Source: Gonocerus acuteangulatus
Lineage: Eukaryota; Arthropoda; Insecta; Hemiptera; Coreidae
DNA: 64,000 bases
Reading direction: 5' to 3'
NCBI GenBank assembly: GCA_946811695.1
Contig: OX328125.1
Location: forward strand, 48,999,998 to 49,063,997
The notes beneath the pieces are model-generated. The model was not told the DNA's origin and ran no database searches. It saw nothing but the letters and a program-made list of their open reading frames with translations. Below are positions 11,953 through 21,710 of this stretch, piece after piece (position 1 is the first letter of the stretch; each line of letters opens with the position of its first letter). The translations under genes and the position numbers were made by a program.

Positions 11953-12902
11953 CAGTCCAGTCAACGAACAGTTATAGATGGAAATTTTCGGAACACAATT
12001 TTTGACTTCGTAACTTTGTTTGGACTGGATAGGAGGTGAATATATCAAAAGTCCTCGCCCGTAGCCTTTGTGCCTGGGGGAGGGGGGTTTAGAAGGCCCC
12101 ATTTTTCGGGTTTTCACTTATATCTCAGCGACATGACGATTCTATAACAAATGAATGCTGATTCAATTTCCTACCAGTTCTACTCAATAAAGTTTTTCGA
12201 GATATCTTTAGTTTTCGAAATATCCGCTCTTGAAAGTCTGTCATTCTGGGAAAAAACACACTTTTTTGGAATTTTGATACGTTAATCTCCTAACTAGCTG
12301 AAACAAAGTTATGAAGTTAAAAATTGTGTTCCAAACATTTCCATTCATAAATCTTAGTTACCTGGACTATTAGTCGCTAAATTCCAGAATTCACGATGAA
12401 CACTGAAATTATTTTTACGTTTGAAGGAAAATACATAAAATAGCAAAGTAATATGTATATATTATTGAAGGGAATGCAATACTCTACAACCCTATAACCG
12501 TTATTTATTTTTTGGGTTCATCGTTGAAGAGTTATCCCGTCAAAAAGGGGAAAAAATATGCGGCGAAAGTGTTTTTCCCCAAAATGACTGACTTTCAAGA
12601 GCGGATATTTCAAAACCTAAAGATATCTCGAAAAACTTTATAGAATAGAACTTGTAGGAAATTTAATCAGCTTTCATTTGTTATAGAAAAGTCATGTCGC
12701 TAGGACGCAGGGTCTCCGAGATATAAGTGAAAACCCGAAAAACGGGACTTTCTAAACCCCCCTTCCCCCCGGCACAAAGGCTACGGGCGAGGACTTTTGA
12801 TATGTTCACCTCCTATCCAGCCCAAACAAAGTTACGAAGTCAAAAATTGTGTTCCAAAAATTTCCACCTATAGCTGTTTTCAAGGATTCGTTGCCTGGAC
12901 TG
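11953..12902. mobile_element. MITE pair with CAGTCCAG ends and ATTA target duplications
   Basis: Left end CAGTCCAGTCAACGAAC, right end ...GTTGCCTGGACTG, each flanked by ATTA (11949-11952 and 12903-12906). A third terminus, ...TTACCTGGACT, ends at 12368 and is also followed by ATTA. 11953-12368 is thus a complete 416-bp unit. 12541-12902 is an inverted copy of the first 310 bp. No open frame is present. The superfamily is unassigned; a 4-bp ATTA duplication is the main clue. Confidence 0.65.
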
Positions 12903-13169
12903 ATTAATATAACGCAATCTGTATCCTTACCTCCCTTATGCCTAGTTTATACGAGCTTAGTACCATATCATTAATGTTTGTCGCCTAAGCATTTGTACCT
13001 ACGTGTAAATAGGTACTTTTTAGTGGCAATCGAGAAGTATTATTAAACGCGGAAAGTATCAGTGAATAGAAAAGGTTGTATTTACTAAGCTATGTAATGA
13101 GTGACCGTCCACGGGCCCTGTAAAATGGTGGCAAACAATAGATAGGCCGGCGCTAATAGCCCAGATATT

Positions 13170-13450
13170 GAAACGCCATAAAAAAAAAGAAAAAAGAAAA
13201 GTTGCTTTCGTTTTCCTCGACAAGGGTTATTGATATGGCCTTGGAAATGGTTTCATTAAATTTGACCACTCCAATAACATACAAAACGTGCACCTGGAAG
13301 CCTAGTAACGCAAAAACGTAAACGTTACGATTTTTTTTTTCTTTTGTGCGAATTTTGCCCAGATAAAAACATATCACAGTCGACAGATCGAACTTGACCT
13401 TTCAAATCGCACAATGTATTTTTGTACCAATTCAACTCATACGTAATTAG
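13170..13450 (-). repeat. Fragment of the S foldback module
   Basis: On the minus strand it shares with 2320-2520 the blocks AAGGTCAAGTTCG, GCGAAATT-like, AACG(C/T)TTACGTTTT and AAACCATTTCCAAGG. It is diverged and truncated. Confidence 0.45.
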
Positions 13451-13472
13451 TTCTATATATACATATAAAATC

Positions 13473-13583
13473 ATATATTTGTCTATTCGCTCTCTACCTG
13501 ACTCACAAGTGGAACGATTTTATTTAAATTAAAATAAAATAGTTCCACTTGTGAGTCAGGTAGAGAACGAATAGACAAATATA
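13473..13583. repeat. 43-bp-arm palindrome
   Basis: 13473-13515 and 13540-13583 are inverted copies around an AT loop. The arms contain TTTGTCTATTCGCTCTCT, so they derive from the inner end of the S module. Confidence 0.7.
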
Positions 13584-13607
13584 TAATTATATACAAAAAA
13601 CTAATTA

Positions 13608-13690
13608 TTATTATTATTTAAATTTTAACGTCCATTATTAACTACGAATTTTAGGGTTATCTATAGGTTACCACCCTTGAATAACATCAA
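13608..13690 (-). mobile_element. SINE family A, 3' tail fragment
   Basis: It matches the tail of fuller family A copies (GGTTACCACCC, CGAATTTTAGGG, AACGTCCATTATTAAC) on the minus strand. No tRNA-like head remains. Confidence 0.6.
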
Positions 13691-14129
13691 AAACTAAATA
13701 ACATGTTAAAAAAAAAACATCGAAAACTAAATAACTTTCATCAAACATAGCTATTAGTAAGCCTCTCCATTAACCAATTCTTTGTTTGTGGATCCTTTGG
13801 AGTAATTAGTTATTAATAAATAACTAATTACTCGTACGTAACTAGTTATTTTTTAGAAAAAAACTAATTACGTACGATTTGAATTGGACTAAAAGTTGCC
13901 CCTATAATAATTACACAAAATTATTATTAATTGTTTTGTACATCGATATTTTGTTTCTACTTCTCAGAGAAGGTTGTGTTGACTTATTCATTGTGAACGA
14001 CACGAAGTTGTGCTTCCATTTGACTTTCCTCAAACTTAGTTTTTAAACAATTCACTTACATTTCATTAAAATAAGGAAAATCCCTTATTTGCTGATATAT
14101 TACATTCACTGTCATTTTTAGCTAGTTAA

Positions 14130-14283
14130 ATGTTATTAAGTGTTATATTATGTTTTTTGCTAATAATTAAGCATTCTAAAGAAGAGTGTAAATATTTTGA
14201 AAAAGAGAATTTATTCCATCTTGGAACGAAAACACCTTATAGGTTTATTGCAAACACAGATGAAAATGAAATATCTTACCCAG
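14130..14283 (+). CDS. MINPP1: MINPP1-like exon 1
   Basis: It encodes the signal peptide and HLGTKTPYRF, the usual opening of the mature enzyme. The donor GTATTA follows, phase 1. Confidence 0.8.
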
Positions 14284-17200
14284 GTATTATTTCTTGTAAG
14301 AATAAATGTTTGTGACATGATATCATTTTATTTTTTAAATCATAGGTGGAATATCTTGTGATGATCTGTTCCTAATAAAAACAAGGAGATAATAGTAATC
14401 CTGGAGTTTTTTTGCCCCCAAAGAATCAACAAACAAAGAATTGGTTAATGGAGATGCTTACTTTAGTTATATTTCATGAAAGTTATTTAGTTTTAATGTT
14501 TTTTTTTATTCTTTATAGGATGCCGTCCCACAAAGATTTTCGGACTCATCAGGCATGGAACTCGAACTCCCGGATTAGAAGCTACAAAGCAAATTCAAAA
14601 AGTGCTCTCCGAAGTAAAAGGTCTCATTCTTGCAAAGGAAGATAATTTTTTGCGTGAGTCATTTTTGCCATGGTCATGTTTTCCTAATTAAATTTTCAAC
14701 ATTCATTTTTTATAATGTTAATATTTAGAAAAAAAAATAAAATTAATCATCAATAGTTCTCAAATATTGGCATAGCTTACTGCATTTGACTAATTACAGT
14801 ATTGATCTTAGGTACAATCTGCAATGATGCTACTCAGCTTATGATGAACTGGACATTTACAATGGATACTAACGGAGAGAAGTACTTATCTACTGAAGGT
14901 GGAGAAGAAATGGTTTTACTAGCTAAACGCCTTCAAAAGAGATTCCCATCTCTACTTTCCTCTAACTTCCAAAATGAGACTTATCTTGTACGCAAGTATT
15001 CTATAAATGATAAAAAGTCCTATTTTTTTTCTTTTCCCTAAAAAAAAATAATAATAATAAATACACTTCCTTACAGTTTAGATTTACAAAGACCCAGAGG
15101 GCTGAAGAGAGTGCAAAAAATTTCTGTCTTGGACTTTTCGGTGCAAATGGAAGCAATGCTGTTTGGTTTCCGCCAACTGTCGATCCGGACCCTGTCTTGA
15201 GGGTAAGCAAATCATCAAATAGTTAAATCTGGTGTTAAAATACCCACACATATATTATACTAACTAGTTAACAACTGCGATACTAATATAATTTGGAGAT
15301 AGATATGAATTAATTGTACTATTCGTTTTTTAAAAGGATTAGGAATTGGAAAACTTGATACATCCTGTTGAAGTCACAGTCATAGTGATTTAGTCAGGGA
15401 GGAACAAGTTGAAACGATTAATAAATTCAATCCCCATTTGTTACTAGATTGTTACCTACAGTAGTGCCAGGTAATCAACTTGTGAATTAGGAAAACCTTA
15501 AGCAGGGCATTCATGTTCCGAATTGCAGTACAACATAGTAGGGCTACTAGTAGGATAGTTGACTTCACTCACGCTCCAACTTGCGATCCAACTTTAGTCC
15601 TAGTCTGTTTTCACTGCGCACGTCGCTCATGAGCCAAAAATGTATCGAGTGCAGACGGAAGGACAAACACTGACTGAGCTGAGTTGGACAACTTTGATCT
15701 GACTCCCCCACTCACGCGCCAACTCCGTCACCGATTGGATGTCGGACCTTCGAGTCGTCCCTCTAAATGTTCCGACTCGTACTAGACTTCCAATAATCCA
15801 ACATGCCTATTCACCATCCGACTTGTGGTCCAATTTTGTAAGTAGGACCAGAAGTCGTACTTCAAATCGAAAAGGCTGCTTTATAGACAGATGTTAAAAT
15901 AAACTAGTTCCATTTTTTGTTCTCCTGGATACCTGACGTCTTTGTATAGGCTATATTAATCTTTAAACAGTTGAATTTACTACCTCCTCCCATGGATGGT
16001 AAGGAATCCATTGTAATGGTGATACTCTTGTAAAATAAAAAAAAATTGTGTACAAGTAGGTAGGCTGTGAGAATATATATTTTATTTTCTGAAAAAAATG
16101 GAGGTATATTTAATAATTTATTCTAGTGAATTATGTGAAGTCGGGCTTATTCTTTTATCGTAAAAAGTATTGGATTTTGTTTTTCATTTTATATTTAATT
16201 TAACACTTTGAAGACAGGTGACACCAACGTGTTGCCATAGATCTTTTTTTGGGTGTTTTCAGCCAATAGGTGGTCATTAAAATATTTTAATAATGCCATC
16301 ATTTTTTACCCTACTGCCATGCCATCAAAGTGTTAAAATACAACTTTATGATTTTTATAAGCCAGTTGATCTACATAAAAATGCATTTTCAGTTTTATAA
16401 ATTATGCCAAAGATGGAAGAATGAAGTTAAGAAAAGTGGAGCAGCAGTAAAGGAAAAACAGAAATTTCTGAAAACTGATGAAGTTCACAACTGTCTTGCT
16501 GACATTTCCGAAAGACTGAAACTTAATTTTACACTAAGCTTTGGTAAGAAATCTTTATTCCAATTAAACATTTTTTCTCTCCACCAAATAGCGTTTACTG
16601 TATAATATTAATTTAGTATTTATCCTTGTTTAAAGCAGTAATGTGTTATTCTTGAAAAAGGAGTCTTAACTAGAATTAATATGCTTTTTTCAGTGACTTT
16701 ATTATAACACACACTCACCTTATTTTTTAATTTAATGTATATATACATATAAAGTAAAATAGAAGATAAAAAAGAGAAAGTAAAATCCTAGTCTTATAGT
16801 GATATAAAAACAGTTTTTGGTACATCAATTTAGTTTTTGTTGAATTTCTGGTGTATATCTTCTTACTTAACATTTTATTAATTGTTCTTTTTGGGCCCTC
16901 ACAGATACTGTACATTTAATGTACGTTACATGCAGTTTTGAGACTGCGTGGTCATCAAAAAGAATCTCACCGTGGTGTTTTATATTTCGTGAAAAAGATA
17001 TTAAGGTATACATGAAAACAAATTACATGCTTCTTATTAAAATTAGTCTAAATCCAAAATTTCGCATGCATCTTCTTATCTAGGGAACAGATACTGGGTA
17101 GTAATTACTATAAATACATAAAGTGATGCTAATTTTCTGAATATAACAGGTTTTTGAGTACGCTGAAGAACTGAAATATTACTGGAGAGATGGATATGGA

Positions 17201-19210
17201 TTTGAGATTAATCACCAACAGTCTTGTCCTCTTTTCAAAAGTGTTTTGGACTTTTTTCAGTAAGTTTATGTAACATGTTATTCTGTATTTCATGCACAAC
17301 ATTTATTAATGAACAATCTGAACTATTCACTTTTCAATCATATTAAAAAAATAGAAACGAAGATTGTAAGGCTCTGTTCTACTTCACTCATTCTGGTACA
17401 ATATTGAAGACAATTTCTCGTCTTGGCCTGTTCAAAGATTCCTTCAAGTTGACTGCAGACCTTAATAAAGAGGCAAGAGAAGCAAGGCTCTGGAAAATAT
17501 CCAAGATTGACACCTTTGCAGCAAACCTTATTTTTGTACTTTTCAAGTAAGATTTTTTATTATCATATCTAAATACAAAAATAAGTTTATTTAAAAGGTA
17601 AATATATTTTCAGCTCATTCTGAAATTTGGATTCAGTAAAGATCTTGTAAAAAATGTCATCATATCTCCATCAATCCTACCTACTAGATTCCGAAAACAA
17701 CCCCTGTTAAAATGTATGGTAATTGTGAAGTTTAGGGACCTCCTCACCGATTTTAATAAAATATTGCACTGTAACTGTAAAGTTATTAAGCACTAAAGTC
17801 CACTGTAATGCAGGTTAAGAAAGCAAGGGTAAACATCAATATTTGTTAACATGCACAGGGAAGTAAAAGTAAAAAACAAGTATAATTTAGATTTATCATC
17901 AATTATTTATTCAGAAATATTTTTTTAAATAATAAAACATTCTCGACAACTTGTTTTGTTCTTGAAAAGTAATTTATGAAAGAAATAACTTAATAATTAG
18001 CTAATGCCTTCATAATTAACACGTTCTGATTATCATCCATCCTAACCTATCACATTATGGGCATGCAAGTTCCATGTTTCCACTCGCTTCGCTCGCTCAA
18101 GAAGATGTCTAGTACAATCAAACTTGGTAAAATTAATAGAATTCTATCATGTAATTTGATTCATTTTTGTTTAGTGCATTGATTAATGTATAAATCCGTT
18201 TAAAAAAAAGTTAATTAATTTGTTAAATTATCTACAATGTTTGTTTATATTTACAATTCTTTTTCAATAAATAATTTATCAAAATTTCAAATCAGAGTTC
18301 TTTATTTCCCAATTTAACATAGCTGTGCAAGCGCATGTTTACAAATAACGTTGTTTCTTTTCTAACCTGCATAACTGTGAACTTTAGTGCTTAATTACTT
18401 TTTTCCTAGTTGAGAGGAACTTCTATTTTTTTTTTTTTTTTTTTTTTGTAACGGATTCGTGTTCAGTGCGTCAAAGATTTAACATTTATTACAAATATTA
18501 TAGACTTCTGGTATTGACCTTGTCACAAACTTCTTTGCCGACGTTTCGCTAGTCATACTGCCAGCTTCCTCAGGGCTTAGTCTGAGAATGAGGATGTTCT
18601 TCTAGTTGTTCAGTATAAATACTCGTCTATGTATTCATCCGCGGGCGTAATCTGCTCTTCCATGTATCTGATTGGTTGGTCCCTGTCTTGCTTGAACCTG
18701 GTTGGTGGGTTCCATCTAGACCGTTGACTGGTTGAATTTCATTTCTTCTTTTTTCCTTCGGCTTAATCACCGGATGCCATAAATAACATTTATGTTTTAG
18801 TACAACATTTAAAAAAAAATCTATGAGGAGGCCCCTAAACTTCACAATTACCAAATGTAAAGAACAGAAGTTGAGGAAGCAATTGAAGTAATTTCTGCTG
18901 CTGTTTACAAAATATTAACTGTTCCATTCCAGGTGTTTCAAAAGACACCAAGGATAGGAACATTCAGGAAATGTGATAAGATTTTGATTACAGTTCTTGT
19001 GAGTTGGATTTTCCTATGAATATTACTTCATTTAATGTTTTCTTTCTTAGGTGTGAAGAAGATGGTGATAAATTTCTAGTCACCCATCAAGAGCGCCAAG
19101 TTCAGCTCCCTGGATGTCCTGACCTACCCAATCTTTGTCCAGTTGCAACAATACAGAAATTGTTAGCCTTTGACGTGTCTTGTAACTTCACAGAAATTTG
19201 CTCTGTTTGA
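14130..19210 (+). CDS. MINPP1: Multiple inositol polyphosphate phosphatase (MINPP1/Mipp family), 9 exons
   Basis: The spliced product is 434 residues (438 with the alternative exon 3 acceptor). Exons: 14130-14283, 14519-14653, 14812-14987, 15077-15202, 16393-16543, 16905-17005, 17150-17259, 17355-17546, 19051-19210. Every junction is GT-AG and the phases join without a stop. Residues 1-18 are a hydrophobic signal peptide. RHGTRTP at 63-69 is the catalytic motif of branch-2 histidine acid phosphatases. Family landmarks follow: TQRAEES, GLFG, RFYKLC..W, LMYVTC.FE.AW, LKYYWRDGYG, LGLFKD, FAANLIF and the C-terminal LPGC...LCP. Known family members strip phosphates from inositol polyphosphates (IP6, IP5) in the ER or outside the cell. 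Where most homologues have HAE as proton-donor motif, this one has HSGT (330-333), so activity is uncertain. The C-terminus lacks a KDEL-like signal. Start chosen as the ATG opening the signal peptide. Confidence 0.85.
14519..14653 (+). CDS. MINPP1: MINPP1-like exon 2 (active-site RHGTRTP)
   Basis: It encodes GCRPTKIFGLIRHGTRTPG. The histidine of RHG is the phosphate-accepting nucleophile in this superfamily. Acceptor TTATAG, donor GTGAGT, phase 1 on both sides. Confidence 0.85.
14812..14987 (+). CDS. MINPP1: MINPP1-like exon 3
   Basis: It encodes ICNDATQLMMNW to NETYL. Two acceptors keep the frame: CTTAG ending at 14811, and TTACAG ending at 14799, which would add four residues. The donor GTACGC is weak but is the only one that keeps exon 4 open. 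Confidence 0.7.
15077..15202 (+). CDS. MINPP1: MINPP1-like exon 4
   Basis: It encodes FRFTKTQRAEES and GLFGANG, both strong family landmarks. Acceptor TTACAG, donor GTAAGC, phase 0 on both sides. Confidence 0.85.
15203..16392 (+). other. MINPP1-like intron 4
   Basis: A 1.2 kb intron. 15480-15880 is less AT-rich than its surroundings and carries repeated CCAACT/GTCCGACT-type words, with no frame or clear termini; it may be an old MITE. The piggyBac-like MITE at 16204-16332 lies just before exon 5. Confidence 0.45.
16204..16332. mobile_element. piggyBac-like MITE with TTAA target duplication
   Basis: The 129-bp unit begins CACTTTGAAGACAG and ends ...TGCCATCAAAGTG, an imperfect inverted repeat. 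It is flanked on both sides by TTAA (16200-16203 and 16333-16336), the target of piggyBac elements. It has no coding capacity. Confidence 0.6.
16393..16543 (+). CDS. MINPP1: MINPP1-like exon 5
   Basis: It encodes FYKLCQRWKNEVKK to LNFTLSF. Acceptor TTTCAG, donor GTAAGA, leaving phase 1. Confidence 0.8.
16905..17005 (+). CDS. MINPP1: MINPP1-like exon 6
   Basis: It encodes TVHLMYVTCSFETAW and SPWCFIF, conserved in the phosphatase core. Acceptor CTCACAG, donor GTATAC, leaving phase 0. Confidence 0.8.
17150..17259 (+). CDS. MINPP1: MINPP1-like exon 7
   Basis: It encodes VFEYAEELKYYWRDGYG, one of the strongest family blocks. Acceptor AACAG, donor GTAAGT, leaving phase 2. Confidence 0.85.
17355..17546 (+). 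CDS. MINPP1: MINPP1-like exon 8 (proton-donor region)
   Basis: It encodes FYFTHSGTILK, LGLFKDSF and FAANLIFVLF. HSGT occupies the position of the HAE proton-donor motif of canonical members. Donor GTAAGA, leaving phase 2. Confidence 0.85.
18427..18800 (-). mobile_element. Penelope-like terminal fragment
   Basis: It begins with a T run and contains GCCGACGTTTCGCTAGTC, a sequence style shared with the Penelope fragment at 3464, and a hammerhead-like core. No coding region survives. Its boundaries are approximate. Confidence 0.45.
18543..18573 (-). ncRNA. Hammerhead ribozyme-like core (Penelope-associated)
   Basis: Minus-strand order: CTGAGGA, one extra A, stem GCTGG/CTAGC with one G-U pair, then GAAAC. 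Position 7 of the hammerhead core may be any base, so CTGAGGA fits. Confidence 0.4.
19051..19210 (+). CDS. MINPP1: MINPP1-like exon 9 (C-terminus)
   Basis: It encodes KCEEDGDKFLV to NFTEICSV and stops with TGA at 19208-19210. It includes the LPGC...LCP landmark. Acceptor TTTCTTAG. A possible AATAAA lies at 19838-19843. Confidence 0.8.
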
Positions 19211-20235
19211 AATTGTTATTACAATGTTTTATTTATACACTAAGGATTGGACAGTTCAGCCAGATAATGGTTTTTGTATATTTATAAATTTAAAGTTCAG
19301 TCGTAGCCAGTGCATTAGGGTGTCAACCTTTTTGGTTAAAAAGAATAGACCATTGTTTTGTCAAACTATTGTGGCATTGGTATATTTCACAATTTTTTTC
19401 AGGTAATATAATTCTTCATTATGTCAAAATCAATCAGTTTCAATTTCACTTACACGTTAAATACCGCATGCCCACTGGTGGGTCACTCCGCAACATTACT
19501 GGCCCCCGCGTGCTCACGGGTGGGCACACATGTTTTACTTGGGGACCACTTCTACATCTTGTGCAATTATTGTTGCGAACCTTTCTTGAAACAGGGATTG
19601 GTAAATATTCTCTATTTATAACAATTATATATAATAACAATTTTGACAAATACAAATAACACAGGATTACACATATCTATCCAATGCCCTTGCACAAATA
19701 TAACTGCTTATATAAACTTTCTCGACAAGTTTTATCTATTCAAAGCTATAAATATTGAATAATGTGCAAACAAATAATGATGGTTGGGACCGGGTGACCC
19801 CACCATCATTAGTAGGCCCCCTGGGCCTTTTAATTGAAATAAATCTAGGGCTTAAGTAATGTTTACCTCAAATTAATGTACACTAAAAAAATATTTAAAA
19901 AAATAATATACGTAATTAACAATAACAAAAAAATGCCGGTCCATATTTCAGAAATACGATTTTGCAATGCGTGTTAAAGTGGCAAAATTTAAATATATTT
20001 TAAACTGGCTTTATCTGGAAACATTTAATGTAAGCTACATAGAATGTTTTGTTTATTTGAATTTAAGAGCAAAAACTTTATCATTGAACGACTACGTAGA
20101 ATGTAATTCAGTAAAAGTCCTAATTTTGTAAAAATGTAACATACGACCTTTATTTAGTCGAACCCTTCAATTGAGATTGTCCAACTTTTTTCTAAAATAT
20201 TTGACAACAAAGGTGAATTAAATAATTAATTTTTA
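19211..20235. other. 3' flank of the MINPP1-like gene
   Basis: No further gene. A GC-richer patch at about 19460-19560 contains repeated CCCACTGGTGGG/GGTGGGCAC words of unknown origin. The rest is AT-rich. Confidence 0.4.
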
Positions 20236-20441
20236 GGAGACCCGGTAGCCGTGAGGGTTAAGGCGTGAGCTCTCAACACTCCGTGCCAAAGGTCGTGGGT
20301 TCGATTCCCACTAGGGGCGGTGGCTTTTCTTTCGAAAAAATAAAAGGCATCACCCCTATCCTGGCTAGAAAAGGGTGGTAACCTATAGATAAACCGTCCT
20401 AAAATTCGTAGTTAATAATAAATGGGCGTTAAAATTTAAAT
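20236..20441 (+). mobile_element. SINE family A, full copy
   Basis: The tRNA-like head has box A near TAGCCGTGAGGG and box B GGTTCGATTCC. The body includes AAAGGCATCACCCC and GGTGGTAACC, and the tail reads GTTAATAATAAATGG...AAATTTAAA. A 16-bp AT-rich target duplication flanks it (20218-20233 and 20442-20457). Confidence 0.8.
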
Positions 20442-20459
20442 TTAAATAATTAATTTTAT

Positions 20460-21236
20460 TATTTCTATGAGAATTTAAGCCCTCTATCTTCTGAAGGAAT
20501 GATTTCCCACCAGGATATTCCCCAAATTTCGTTTTTAAGTTCTTTTTATGCACAATATCGCTTAAGTAGGCACTAAACATTTATTTTCTATTATAACATT
20601 TGGAAATATCTATGTTTGAGTGAAAATGCATAAGTAATAACTATAGAATTTTATTTTACTTTTTTATACTGAGTCTATTAATATATGAATATTAATACTC
20701 GGGATTCTCTGTTTGTTCTTTATTGTTGTTGCATTTTATAGATTTTCTATTGAAGTTTAGTAGTATTCTCGTATTTCTTTTTAATTTGCTGAAGGCTTAT
20801 TTATCAATCTTATTTAACCCTCTTTGATAATGCTCATTTAGTAAAACTAATGCTGTCAATTCTAGTTGAAATAGTTTTGAAATAGAGGTTTAACAAAGTT
20901 ATGATTATTTTATGACAGTCCGAGCCATTTTTCAAAGTTAAAATTGTTTGCAAGCCACAATAAATAATTATTTAAAAGGTATTAACAATTTTTTTTTTTT
21001 TTTTACAGAAATTATGTTTATTGAAAACAAATAAAAGTACATAATATGTGTATTGAATTTAAATATTAAAAATTGAACCCATTTATTTTACTTCTTTTGA
21101 TAATTCTTTAACAAGAGTGATTTAAATTGTTGCCTCCAGAGCATAATGTCAACCGTCCATTCCAATAAGAGTTTATAAATCGGTCTCGAGTAGACAATTA
21201 TAGACCATAAAGCCACTGTTTATGTTTTTCCCACAG
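20460..21236. other. AT-rich intergenic stretch
   Basis: It contains a T run at about 20991-21004 and no recognisable gene or repeat. Confidence 0.4.
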
Positions 21237-21466
21237 TTTTTGATGAGTTATATCATTCTTAATTTGGACCGAAATGAAATTTGCTACTATGTTACACTTA
21301 CTCTTTCACATTTGTTGTCAGTAATTTAAAAGACGTTTTAAAACGCATTCGGAATGATATTAATCTCTTTATGAATAGCACAAAAATGAAAAGGGAACTT
21401 GGGTACATTTATCGAGAGCCACAAATAATCCTTCAAAAAGGTGCAGGTTGGCCCCGTCTGTTCTAG
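21237..21466 (+). CDS. Possible terminal coding exon, unidentified
   Basis: After a good acceptor (TTTTTCCCACAG) one frame reads FLMSYIILNLDRNEICYYV and then LTLSHLLS. The other frame continues with NLKDVLKRIRNDINLFMNST to GAGWPRLF and TAG at 21464. The two frames are offset by two bases near 21323, so either the exon begins later or the copy is frameshifted. AATAAA follows at about 21669. I do not recognise the protein, and no upstream exons are apparent. It could be a pseudogene. Confidence 0.3.
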
Positions 21467-21710
21467 GATGTGCTTACCATTCTTACATGACTATACTATT
21501 TATTTGATTTGTGTATGTCATGATTCTGATACAACTAAACGGTTTGTCGTGAAGGTGCACATAAAATCAATCCAGTCTGTCTTTAATATGTAAAGTTCAA
21601 CTGGAAACGTTTATATTTCATTCTGTACATCAAACTATGAGATTTTTTTCGTTTCCATATTGTTTAGAAATAAATATGGACTTGTTTTCTATAAACTATT
21701 CACTCATCTA

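Larger units (their letters stand above)
17720..18854. repeat. Nested inverted repeats in MINPP1-like intron 8
   Basis: Outer arms 17720-17755 and 18814-18854 share GGTAATTGTGAAGTTTAGG. Inside is a second pair, 17787-17826 and 18352-18397, sharing AGCACTAAAGT and ATGCAGGTTA, which delimits a foldback unit of about 610 bp. A Penelope fragment sits next to it. Confidence 0.55.

Noticed and set aside
20236..20441. tRNA genes at the A- and B-box matches
   Set aside because: Each match continues into a shared SINE body with a tail and target duplication, and the tRNA fold is incomplete.
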